The notes below the pieces were generated by a model. It was not told the origin of the DNA. It was given only the letters and a program-made list of their open reading frames with translations, and did no database searches. DNA of 64,000 nucleotides from Nectonema munidae. Its lineage: Eukaryota > Nematomorpha > Nectonematoida > Nectonematidae. The stretch covers positions 777,001-841,000 of the forward strand of contig JAUIRK010000097.1 of NCBI GenBank assembly GCA_030549495.1. Reading direction: 5' to 3'. Shown one piece after another: positions 46,286 through 56,279 of the stretch (position 1 is the first letter of the stretch; the number at the start of each line of letters is the position of its first letter). A program made the position numbers and the translations under genes.

Positions 46286-46359
46286 CTCAAGGCCTGAAAA
46301 ACCTTAATTCGTGTATACGGAGTTTGTATAGCGCAAATACCACCACTCATTTTGAATAG

Positions 46360-46432
46360 CAGTGGCAAGACATCTGAAGGTGAAGATGGAGATGACGAGA
46401 CACACGACAAATTCTGGGCAAGCATAGAATGA
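46360..46432 (+). CDS. Candidate terminal exon, acidic C-terminus
   Basis: After an acceptor-like CATTTTGAATAG the sequence reads SGKTSEGEDGDDETHDKFWA then SIE and TGA (phase 2 in). Two AATAAA hexamers follow within 40 bp. The high Asp/Glu content and codon choice look coding. The parent gene is not identified; upstream exons would have to lie left of the minisatellite. Confidence 0.3.
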
Positions 46433-46441
46433 ACAGGTTGT

Positions 46442-46467
46442 AATAAACACGAGCAAACCAAAATAAA
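46442..46467 (+). terminator. Two AATAAA polyadenylation signals
   Basis: AATAAA at 46442-46447 and 46462-46467, immediately after the candidate terminal exon. Confidence 0.4.
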
Positions 46468-46479
46468 CAGTGTTTTCTC

Positions 46480-47570
46480 GCATGTTGATGATTTCTATAC
46501 CTCTTTCTCTTCCATTTTACTCTCAAATAAGTTTATGTCATGCCATTTGTTTGTTCATTACGCGTAGTGACCTTGAAAGCTCTATTCATTATAGAGTAGA
46601 TGAAAATATATCCTCACTTTCACCGATTTCTTTCTCATCTTTTCTTCTCTTCTCTTTCTCGATTCGAAATTTTCTGATCAGATGACAGAATTCTCCTTTT
46701 GTAAGTTAAACAGCCTTTATTTTTTTACATGCATATTTTTGCGCTTCTCATTCCGACTTGCGAGAGAAGTTCCTAAGGAGTCCTTAGAAGAATTGCGTTT
46801 CTCAGAGGTGTCCATCTAATCTTTAAAATAGTGGCTATTAAAATGGTCGGCTTGCTGAACCGAAGAGAAAATACCTACCTCCAGCTTTTACTTCCATTTA
46901 CAAAAATGCAACTCTGATGAACTCAACATTTCAAACATTTAAAGCCAACTTTTACTTAAGGCTTCAACTAAAGAAAGGTGATTTCACAAGGGTACCAAAA
47001 GTTGAGCATAAAAAATTCTTTTTATTTCTTATAAAATGTGACTCCCAATTAGACTAACAGTTTAAAATCTTCTCATCTTCCGTCTCCCACTTACCCATCC
47101 TGGTACAAACACCTTGAAGTCCAACTTTCAATTATTCAAGGGTCTTTAGCTTCCAAGGGGTGATCTGGGTTCTTTGTTCAAAGTTTTTTGTTCCCAAAAT
47201 CTTCCTGGTAAAAGCTCGGTTGAAGCGGTTAGATATTACTTTGACCAAGTCAAAAAATCAGGTAAAAATAGAAAACACACGATTCAAGTTTAGGGAACCT
47301 AATTCTTACATTTGCTTTTATCATCAGGCGGGAGGAAGTTCATCTCTATCATTGGATATTTCTCAAATTATATACAAATCATATTTTATTTCATTTTTTA
47401 ACATTTGTTACTTCTATCGCGCGGATAAAAATATTTTATACTTGGTAAAAAAATTTCGGAAAATCCGGTTTTAAAGGAATCGTTAATTCTAGATCTATAT
47501 TTATTATTATAATTAATGAGTTAAAAAGTTTATTGATGAAAATTTATAACAATGTTAGGTAATGTTTTAC
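46480..47570. other. A+T-rich DNA with one unexplained open stretch
   Basis: From about 46850 to 47060 the plus strand stays open for about 70 codons (including RKYLPPAFTSIYKNATLMNS and KANFYLRLQLKKGDFTRVPK) without an initiating ATG at its start. No splice sites or family resemblance were recognised. Confidence 0.35.
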
Positions 47571-47572
47571 TT

Positions 47573-47706
47573 TACGGTTCGTCAATCAAAAATTTTAATA
47601 CTTTTTAATTTGTTATAATTTTAAACTACTTTGAAAAATGTATAGTTTGATTGACATCACAACAATAAATAATTGCTTGAAAAAATTTTTGATTGACTGA
47701 ACCGTA
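47573..47706. mobile_element. TA-flanked MITE (Tc1/mariner type)
   Basis: Left end CGGTTCGTCAATCAAAAATT is mirrored on the right by AATTTTTGATTGACTGAACC then G, about 24 bp with one indel, and both ends abut TA. No coding content. Confidence 0.8.
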
Positions 47707-47734
47707 ACTAAATTAAATATTTCTGGAATAATCA

Positions 47735-47790
47735 AAGTCCCGGATTAAAGAAGGTCCGAATTAGTATTTTACGGATTAGAGGTAACTGTA
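47735..47790. mobile_element. pogo-like terminal remnant
   Basis: CCCGGATTAAAGAAGGTCCG followed by ACGGATTAGAGGTAACTGTA resembles the CCGGATTA...GAGGTTACTG ends of pogo elements. It lies 28 bp after the MITE above. Confidence 0.35.
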
Positions 47791-48489
47791 TATTGCTCAT
47801 TTTTAACGACGTTTTTGTAAGACCATTTTCTATTAGGTCATTTCGGTGAATGAAAAATTTACTAACATGTCATTAAAACTAACTAATACTTGATAACTAA
47901 CTAATTTTAGTAATAAAAACATCTCTTAGGATCTAAAAAACATGATAAAATGAAGAATTCAGTTGTTTCAACGCCAAAAATGTGGATTCAAATGGATTTA
48001 AACATTCAAGTGGAAAAGTCAACTCCTTTTTTCTACCTGTTAGTCTTGTGCACAGGTAGTTCGATTTCCCTCCGAAACTAATTAAGTTTTACTAAAATAA
48101 AGTCTCCTCAATCTTATATAGTTATAATGTACTAAATACTATCATTATGCATCGTTTTAAATATAAATGTATTTAACATTGTATGTCAAAATATTTTCAA
48201 ATCATGGATGCTTTAAGTCACTAAAATGACCAGTAACATCAACGTCTATTGAAAGATTATTATTGTTTTCAGTGTCGATAGAAATTTTCCTCCTTCAAGG
48301 TATAATAAACTTTTTTAACGCCTGTTTTGTTATAATTTTTTGTTTAAACTAGCAAAAAAAGGCCTTACGTGGAAGAAAGAGTTAAAAATATCTTGGATTT
48401 GGCATCAAAGGTTCCATTTAAATTCATTGCTGTAAATTCATTGACGGAAATTCTTCGACCTACAGATTCATCGAAACATAATTTCAACC

Positions 48490-48610
48490 CTTTTTAACAC
48501 GTGTCCCAAAAAAATGAAATTTGCCTGCTTTAAATGTATAAAATTTCATTTAAAAAGAATGCAGACTATAGATGATAGCCTTCAAAATTCTGATGCTCAA
48601 AAGGTTAATG
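48490..48610. repeat. Short dispersed repeat, GTCTGC-box family, copy 3
   Basis: TGAAATTTGCCTGCTTTAAA, AATTTCATTTAAAAAGAATG, then GCAGACTATAGATGATAGCC and TTCAAAATTCTGATGC keep the order seen at 22058. Ends ACCCTTTTTAAC and AAAAGGTTAA may be inverted termini. Confidence 0.5.
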
Positions 48611-48619
48611 ATTTTTATA

Positions 48620-49480
48620 TATTTTCATTATGATGTATAACTTTTATACTTTATAACTTATGCAACAAAATTTTATGCTTTATTTTTTCGAAAAGTTAAC
48701 TTTTTATCATTTTTTCATGTTTTATTATGGAACGCAACTAACATATGAAGAAAGTTGACAAAAAATATCTGAAAAATGGTGTAAATATGTTTGTAACAAT
48801 CATATACATTACAGAAATGAAAATGTGAACCTTTCTCAATTTTTTCCTACATCTGTTCCTTCGTTTGTATTAAACTATTGACTTGCTTTTAAGTAAAATA
48901 TATGCTGATTTTTATAGGATACAATTAAGTAAAAATGACTGATGGGTTGAGAGTATGGCGAAGGACCTGAATTGAGGAAACTACAACGGATTTTTCATTG
49001 ACATGATGCGAATGCATCACTCATACTTTATGGAGCAAGAGATACACTTCATCACATCACTTTTTTCTTCACGAATATCATCATTTTTCATTGATTTTTG
49101 TTTCTCTTGCTCCGAAATCTTCAAAGTGTAAATTCGTAAAATCAGGTACGAAAAGCGTTAAGTCTTTTAACTCAAGTCATGTTTAACATGGTTTTTTTAG
49201 ATATTCTTGTTATTGGAAAACTAGTAGTGTTTGCAATAGATCAATTTTAAACAATGTGCTTGATTGGTCCTTGTAAACCTACTGGTAATTCTAATATTTC
49301 CATCTGGAAGAAGAAAACGTAAGTAAACTTTTGTTAGTGTTATACGTATCATCTCCTTAACCTTTCTTAAAACCTGAATAAAATTCTTTATTACTTCTTA
49401 ATACAGCATTCTTGGGTTTTACTACGAGCTTATTGAGGTGAACAAAAATAGAACAGTTTAACAAATGGCTATCATCGTTA
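48620..49480. other. A+T-rich DNA, nothing recognised
   Basis: A small inverted pair GGAGCAAGAGATAC and GTTTCTCTTGCTCC occurs at about 49031-49113. No gene supported. Confidence 0.4.
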
Positions 49481-49481
49481 T

Positions 49482-49600
49482 CGTGAGTAGGGTTGGTTAG
49501 AAACTGGGTTTTCATAACTAAAGGTCTTGGGTTCGATCCTGCATCAGACCACTTTTTTCATAAGAGTTTCCAATAGTAAGAAGTGTTGGATGGCACAATA
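49482..49600 (+). mobile_element. tRNA-derived SINE
   Basis: GTGAGTAGGGTTGGTTAGAA then ACTAAAGGTCTTGGGTTCGA with a B-box GGTTCGATCC, in the same order as the copies at 5461 and 57443. The tail is diverged. Confidence 0.7.
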
Positions 49601-49609
49601 TATCCTAAA

Positions 49610-52440
49610 AATATAAATCTGGTGCTGAAGCTCGCTAGTGATAAAATAAAGGGGTGAACAAAAAAATAAATTTTTTTTGGGCTAAAATTAAAATGTAAAT
49701 TTTGGGGGGGGTTTTGATAAATACATCGTTCTCTCCCTCTGCTTACCCATAATCATTTTGTGTTTGAAAAAGCCGACTGTCTGCGAAAATTTACATTTTA
49801 AAAATTTTAAGTGCTCAATAAATTATTATTCATTTTAGTGTTCACTTCTTTATCCTAAAAATGTTCAGTATATGTTTTTACACGATAAATAAAGAAAAGA
49901 ATGGTAAAAAGCAAGAAATCATCTTTATTATCTCGACTTTGCAATAGAGGGGAGTAAATCAATATTTCGACCTGAATTACTCTATCTTTACCAAGAAAAA
50001 AGTTGGAAAATATAAGTGAGTGGTGATATAAATATATTATTTGTTCTAGGATGTGTGTGCGTGTGTGTAAAATATGTAAACGAAAATATATAAAATTGCT
50101 TACAAAATATGGGGAAAGTAGAGAAAGAATAAAGAAATATCAAGAAAAGATAAAGGATAGTTATCATTAAAATTTGTGTATATGTACCCATTAACACATA
50201 CAGACACACCACAGGCACACACGCATTTGTGGCATGCAGTAAGTTACGTTCCGCAATTATAAGTATAGTATACGTACCAAAAAAACGCTAAACATATAAA
50301 TATTGAAGTTCAATGCGATTTCAATCATGGCACGTTTTTTTCTTCGAACGTTTCATTTGTAAATAACTTTATGATTCAAGCCTATTCCTTGAGTGCTAAC
50401 ATATTACAGTCAATAAGGCTTTATGGTTTATTTATTTCTCAAGTTTCACTTACTTAACACCACTTTATTTTAAAGCAAGTTAAAGCAAATTAAAATGCTA
50501 TACACAAGAAAAAGAACTTGTTTATTTGTATTATGAACTTGTTAATTTTTCTCTGCCTCTAAAATACGTTTAAAGTTATTAAAGATTGAAGGTTTTGGGT
50601 AAACTTTTTCAACATTTATCTAATTTTACTTGAATTTGTTATTTAACATATGAAATTTGATGTTTTTGAATTTTGCTTAACAAAGTATATTATAACTTCT
50701 TTAAACTCTCTCTTTAAACGAATAATATAAAAAAAATAAAAATTATAAAAAATCATTTTAATGTGCAGTGGTGTAGTTCCCAAGGTAAAAAGCTTTAAAC
50801 AAATCATTTCGATCATGTTCAATTACGTTATTAAGTTTCGCTTTTTCTCGCTCCAAATTTCGATACGTTTTTTATTCCGAAAAAATTTTAAGGACCAAAT
50901 GAAAGTGAATTTAAGAATACGAAGCCATCACTGTACACACACCCACATAGATATTCAGACACACACATAGTGTTTCTTTAATCAAACTGCTAAAGTTAGG
51001 TTTGATAAATCTGTTCGTATACACTCTCTAAGTTTTGACCGATTTTAATTTGTATTTAATCAAGTTCAAATGGAAAAAAGATTCACAAAGCCATGATGAA
51101 GTAAAGTATGATTTATACATGGGAAAAAACCATGTTGCATATTTAACCGCCTTCGATAAAATACTATTTTGTAAATCTATTATTTCTTTTGTTAAAGGTA
51201 TAACATCTTGAATACAGATAGATATACAGCATGGTTTTCTCAAGAGCTCTGCTTTGAGTGCAAAAAATAATATGCTTCTTCACAGACACAAATGTGCGAC
51301 CGAAATAGGTTGATTGAGGTTCCATATCAATTTCAGATTTTGTTCCCTCCCGTCCTACGCCTCATAGCTTATTTGTATGTTTTGAGATTTCTACGATTAT
51401 GTACTATGTAGTGTATGATATTGCAATATATAGTGTATGATGAACTTATAGAGGGGATATAAGCAAACTCTAAAAAAGCAAATTTTTGCTTTGACCCCAC
51501 CATTACTGAAATCTTGTGACTGACTTTACATACATGATGAACAGAAAGTGACGCAATTTATATTAGCATAAATTTTTTGCTACAATGAACATGAACCAAC
51601 TTTTGAAATATTTATACTTGGAAGTCAATTTTGCAAGTTTTGAATTTCGTTTTAACATTTCCAGTTCAAACAGCTAATGCTGGGATGTCGTTTTATGTTC
51701 TTAAACGAGTTAAAAGCTATTTTCGAAACACTTAAAGGAAAGGAAAGCGTACATGCCTAGCTTTAATTTCAATTGAAAAAAGTTGTAAAAAAAGAAAGTT
51801 TATATTGATTGATTGATAATAATAAATAATAGACGAATTTTTCAATAAAACAAGAATAGCTGAATTTTTATTCAAATAAATTTGAATTTATTCATAAAAC
51901 TGCAAATTTAAAGCTTGCAACTTTTAAAACACCCTGTCAACTCAATGTATTATATATTTTTTGATTAATAATCGGAAAGAAAATAGTTAAATACTTGAAA
52001 TATATTTAATTACATGTTTACGGCAAAAAAAATCATGAATCGATCATGGTACACACTATTGAGGCTCTTTTTTTGAGAACTTAGATGGTTAATTAGTTGG
52101 AAAATGACTAACCTTTAAGTTTATAACAGTCATTCAAAGAAGTGGTAATTCGCAATTCTCTTTTTAACATAACCAGTCAATCTTGCTTTGGTTGTTGATG
52201 TAATCCCGCACACTCCCATACTTTCTTCTATGGAAAGCAACAAAATCCTGAATGAAAATTGCGAATAAAAATCAATGTCACAAATAACATTAATTTTAAT
52301 AAATTTTTTGTCTATAAAATTTGCTACTTAAATTACAAAAATCATCTTACTTGCGGCGATGGGAGTCCGCTAGGCGTGGCAAACACCTCATTTGACCCGC
52401 TTGGATTATAAATAGCATACTTTTATAATTTTTTTAGTTT
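49610..52440. other. A+T-rich DNA with (GT)n and CA-rich patches
   Basis: (GT)n at about 50051-50069 and CA-rich patches at about 50193-50225 and 50934-50968. A minus-strand frame at 51028-51243 (KIIDLQNSILSKAVKYATW-like) is not recognised and lacks splice support. Confidence 0.4.
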
Positions 52441-52445
52441 ATGAT

Positions 52446-52840
52446 ATTAGATTGGACTTTTGACCCGAAACTCACCTTCAATATACACATATCCAACACA
52501 CCACAGAAAGCACAAAAAACATGCACATTTTGAAAGGCTCTAACATCAACACACTGGGTAAAAAAGAAAGCCTACTAACTACATACAAAACAATCACACG
52601 TCCAATCCTCGAATATGCAAGAACAATATGGTCTCGCATAACGTCTACAAGGAGAAAACGAAAAATACATAACACAGCCCTCAGAACAATAACGGAAAGT
52701 ACAACGGACACAAACACCGACACAATGAGACTCTAATACGACCTTTAAAAGATCACATGAAATTTCAGAGATGACAACTCAGACAAAAAACTACATCAAA
52801 GATCACCTTCATCTTTCAACACAACCAAAACAACCTAGAT
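52446..52840 (+). mobile_element. LINE (Jockey/CR1-like), RT C-terminal part, left piece
   Basis: The plus strand reads LDWTFDPKLTFNIHISN, HILKGSNINTLGKKESLLTT, YKTITRPILEYARTIWS and then LPLKDHMKF. WTxDPKLTF and YKxITRPxLEYAxxIWS are standard landmarks at the end of the reverse-transcriptase region in Jockey/CR1-type LINEs. One frameshift is visible. It is cut off at 52840 where a hAT end begins and resumes near 55000. Confidence 0.8.
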
Positions 52841-54440
52841 CAGTATTTCCCAAACACAAGAATTTTGTCAACTCAAATTGAATTACAAATAAACGCTTGC
52901 ACACAATAATTAGAATCAATTTTATTAATATTTTAAATACGGAAAACTTTAACAACTTACCCGAACATCTTTTTAATGAGATGCATGAATTTGATGCTTG
53001 TTCGCCAAAGCTCTTATATTAGGTTCCATTTTACCCAGAAGCAGCCGCAGGCCTTCTCTATTTGCAATTTGTAAACGGTTATTTGGGTGTAAAACTGCGC
53101 TCTAAAACTGCGCTCAGCCATATATGTTGTTGGAAAAGCAATGAAAAAAAGTTTGATTGCTTCCCATAACTTTGAGAACTTTTCAGAAATGCAAGGTTGA
53201 AGTCAGAAATCTTGATATGATTTTTTGAAGAGGCGCTTTATTTCGAAGTCATTTTTCAAGTTAATTAACTCTTTTTGCATTGCACAACCTGTTTCATTTG
53301 TATAAGCATCAAGAAAAGGATTTATGAGCCAGTCCGGTATTGCCATATTAATAAGATCGTGGTATCTATATTTCATATCTTTGTACAAAGAATTCTAATG
53401 CTCGCAATAAACCAAGATATCATCTTCTAATATCGGGTAGCCAAACTCCGAATAATTTTCTAGCATATTCAGATTTGGAAATTGAGAAAGCTCTCGACGA
53501 TTAATATTTTGTCTAAAAATTGAGAGTTTATCAATGAATGCACAAATAATAGATTTTGCCTTGATAAGATCGTCAGAACCTTGCAGTTGCAAATTCAGCT
53601 CAAATAGATCTGTCAAGTAGGTATCACATGTGCATGCTACGACTTCATTACTCAAAGAAGTACTTTTATTCTCCTTAAAAAATGTATGATGGCATTAAAA
53701 AGAGAATAAAATTGCTTTAAAGAATATCCTATGGATAGCCAGCGTACTTCAGTGTGTAAAAAAAGACGACTAAATTCTTCATCATTGTTGTTGCAGAGCT
53801 GGCGAAATAATTTGGAATTAAGGGAATGTCATTTTAAGCAAGAAAACATCTGTCCTGTTAATGTTTGAGCACCATCGGTTGAACAAGCAATCATATTATT
53901 CAAAGGGATTTCTTCTTCCCTGAAAAACTGGTCAACTTTATTGAAAATAGATTTATCTTTAGTATAAAGAGTAATTCCTATAAAATTTTCCCACCCTCAA
54001 TGGAAAGGAACATATGTCAAAAGTAATGCCTCATTGCCTGGGAGAGTGGATTCGTCCAGCTGTAAAGTGAATTGCCGATTTTTAAGGATCTTATACAAGG
54101 ACTCTTGGATATCGCACGCCATTTCATCAATTCTTCTTTGTACAGAATTATTACTAAGGGGAATCGCGTTTATAATCGTTTTGGAGGAAGGATGGTGCAT
54201 TTACAGTACGAAGAGTAACAAGTCCATCGTCGCACTTCTGGGATTGAATTGTCATGAGCGGTGAAATTTGCTTTCTGTTTGTTAAATTTATCTCGTAAAT
54301 TTTTGAAATATTTTCTTTCGCTTTATATTTGAATGGATCTTCGAAAAGCCTGGATGGTTTCATGGCCTCATTCGAAAAAATTTTTTAGCAAAGAAGACAC
54401 ATCGGCTGTTTTTCATTATTAGGAAAAGGAATGAATCCAA
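52841..54440 (-). mobile_element. hAT transposase relic, ZBED5-like
   Basis: Minus-strand translation shows, in order: a BED zinc-finger remnant (NEKQPMCLLC, SNEAMKPSRL, about 54340-54430); VQRRIDEMACDIQESLYKIL; FTLQLDESTLPGNEALLLTY, the first catalytic Asp region; EEEIPLNNMIACSTDGAQTL; FLHTEVRWLSIGYSL; and the C-terminal NRLQIANREGLRLLLGKMEP with NIRALANKHQIHASH (about 52975-53080). These are all signatures of ZBED5/Buster-like hAT transposases. The left terminal repeat CAGTATTTCCCAAAC starts at 52841; the right end is unresolved, between about 54440 and 55000. Multiple frameshifts and stops make it inactive. Confidence 0.88.
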
Positions 54441-55000
54441 ACTATTCAGCGCTATTACATTTTTTTCTTTGAATTTTTATTCAAATGCATGGTGATAATG
54501 GGTTTAATAAACTAAGTATTGAAAATAAAATAAAAGAAAACCAGTAAACATTAAACACTAAAAATTAAGGTCACACCACAAACGTTTGTTAATTGCCAAT
54601 GGGGAAAATCATAATGGGACAGAGAGTTATTTGCCAAACTTTTCCATTCAGGATGCCAGCAATAAATAAAATTAATATACAACACTTTATTTGTCAAACC
54701 TTTCACAGAGGATAAATAGAAAAGCTAGAATATATGAAAATAAAAGAAACCCAAAAGTAAAATGAAGTAGGAATATAAAACAAACTTAAAAATAATCATT
54801 AGAATATACATTATTTTTTTAGATTGCTTACACGTAAAACATCGGCAATAAGTTCACATTTAAATCTAACATCTTGAAGAGATTATAATATTGTGCGAAA
54901 ATATTATTTCAGCTTTCTTTTATTATCTGTTTTTTTTGTAAAATTTCAAATTAAAATGTAGAACATTCTATACCGCCCCTTTTGTGAAGTCAAAACCTAC
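54441..55000. other. A+T-rich DNA, probably the outer part of the hAT element
   Basis: No coding content. By position it should contain the 5' side of the hAT element and its second terminus, but no mirrored CAGTATTTCCC was found. Confidence 0.4.
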
Positions 55001-55554
55001 GTCTACGTCGTCCCTTGTACGTAAAGAACGCCCCAAGAGGATATGCAAAAAACAAACAATTCACCATAACATCAACTATACAGTAAACTTGGACACCCAC
55101 AACTTCAAGCGTAACCATTAAACATAATATATTAAGAATATACACACATATAGTTCAAGACCATCGACGACAAAGAAGCCTTAATAAAATCACCAACAAA
55201 CTAACTCCCACAGTCGACAACAGTGAACAAGCACTTCTCCATTACGCCAGAAGAATCCTCTCACAACTCTGAGCGAACAAATCACTTCTACTCATCTCAT
55301 CCTCCACTAAATCTCACCAACCCTGAAAGCAACACAAGAATGTCCACTCTGTCAATATCACGCACACGACATCCACCACCTATTTACATGCCCAACACTA
55401 CCCTGAATTCGCAAGATCTCTGGCAAAATCCCACCAAAGTGACGAAATTTCTAGTTAAGTGGTCTGAGAAGCTAGAATGGAGGCTGGAAGCGATTGAGGA
55501 TCTTACTACCAGATGTAGGCAAGAAGATGGGTCGCAAACAACAACAACAATAAC
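55000..55554 (+). mobile_element. LINE (Jockey/CR1-like), 3' end, right piece with (AAC)n tail
   Basis: Across shifting frames it reads YTHIVQDHRRQRSLNKITNK, LHYARRILSQL, NVHSVNITHTTSTTYL and NSQDLWQNPTKVTKFLVKWS. This matches the typical LINE end ...LCPLCxxHTHDTxHLF...LDLWxxPxxVxxLLxRW. It ends in (AAC)n at about 55535-55554. It is the continuation of 52446-52840 across the hAT insertion. Confidence 0.78.
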
Positions 55555-56057
55555 ACCCTATCAAACGAAAGTGACTCCATTAAAAGTTTTAAGGAATTGT
55601 TTGAATATTCTTTTTCAAAAATAATAATAAGAATATGCAATAAAATTGCTATTTAAATTTTTTTAGAGGAAATAGATTTAGAAGAGCAGAGTATGATGGC
55701 TGTTTAAAACGCTTCCGTCAAAAGCTTCTATGCTACGACTCAAAGGATAAAGCTTCGCAAATCGTAGTTTGTACGAAACAAATCTCACTCACTCGCCCAT
55801 ACGAAAGGATGACTTCGTCTCAAACACTCGAATAATTAATTAATTACCAAACAAAACTTTTAAAATAAAAAATAAAGAAAGAAAGTGTGGAAAATCAATT
55901 TTATTTTCAAATAAATTACTTATGAAGAACTAAATAGGTTTTATATTACTTTGAAGTTTCTTAGAATAACAGAATAAATAGACAAAGGTCAGCATAAATA
56001 TTTGAAACACCTCCTCGCCTGGCATGCACGTGCGGGTTGAGCATCACCACTCACTCG
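55555..56057. other. 3' flank and likely 3' UTR of YPEL5
   Basis: A+T-rich. TTTATT at 55900-55905 is AATAAA on the minus strand, 153 bp after the YPEL5 stop, the best polyadenylation-signal candidate. Confidence 0.5.
55900..55905 (-). terminator. Candidate YPEL5 polyadenylation signal
   Basis: AATAAA on the minus strand downstream of the stop codon at 56058. Confidence 0.45.
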
Positions 56058-56279
56058 TCAACTGCACTGAGTGACGTAGTCGGGAAAGCCTTCGTTTTCA
56101 GTGATGAGCGCTCTTTCAAGGATGATGCGGCCTTCTTTGTACCGCTGGTTCTCTTCGTTAGCATACTCGTACATCCAGCCCACTTTGGCATCGCAATTCT
56201 TGCAAGAAACGTCTCGCACAATGTGCTTCCCCGTCAACATCACGCGCTCTTGCACTGGACTGTAGATCAAGTTGACGGC
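56058..56279 (-). CDS. YPEL5: YPEL5 coding exon 2
   Basis: Begins after acceptor TTGTGAATTTAG; 73 codons plus TGA. It contains the second zinc pair CKNC and the conserved [18 protein letters not shown]. Confidence 0.94.
   Translation of the reverse strand, partial: AVNLIYSPVQERVMLTGKHIVRDVSCKNCDAKVGWMYEYANEENQRYKEGRIILERALITENEGFPDYVTQCS

Larger units (their letters stand above)
36525..46288. repeat. ~9.8-kb polypyrimidine minisatellite, basic unit 26 bp
   Basis: Each unit holds GGATCTC, then a C/T-only run, then a short box that defines variants: CCGGTT, TACGGTT, CCCGAAT or CCGGAT. The commonest period is 26 bp; 25-bp units occur in the diverse blocks, and 30- and 33-bp units at the right end. 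Roughly 370 units. The plus strand is nearly all pyrimidine outside GGAT and the box. The unit has no stop codon in any plus frame, and because 26 is not a multiple of three each frame cycles through all three readings every 78 bp (WISPLPLP, VGSLPSPF, RLDLSPPP). Hence open frames of up to about 2,300 codons that do not imply a protein: there is no start context, codon bias or upstream exon. The flanks are ordinary A+T-rich DNA. Confidence 0.97.

Noticed and set aside
36378-46359. Very long plus-strand open frames (up to about 2,316 codons) read as Pro/Ser/Leu-rich proteins
   Set aside because: They are consequences of a stop-free 26-bp tandem unit; all three frames are open over the same DNA, with no gene-like start, splicing or conserved domain.
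45159-46461. Minus-strand Gly/Glu/Arg-rich open frames (EGGREEIHSEGE repeats)
   Set aside because: Antisense reading of the 30- and 33-bp units, which lack stops in some minus frames; the non-repeat lead-in is short and unsupported.
54034-54264. Plus-strand frame starting MPGRVDSSSCKVNCRF
   Set aside because: Antisense shadow of the hAT transposase catalytic region.
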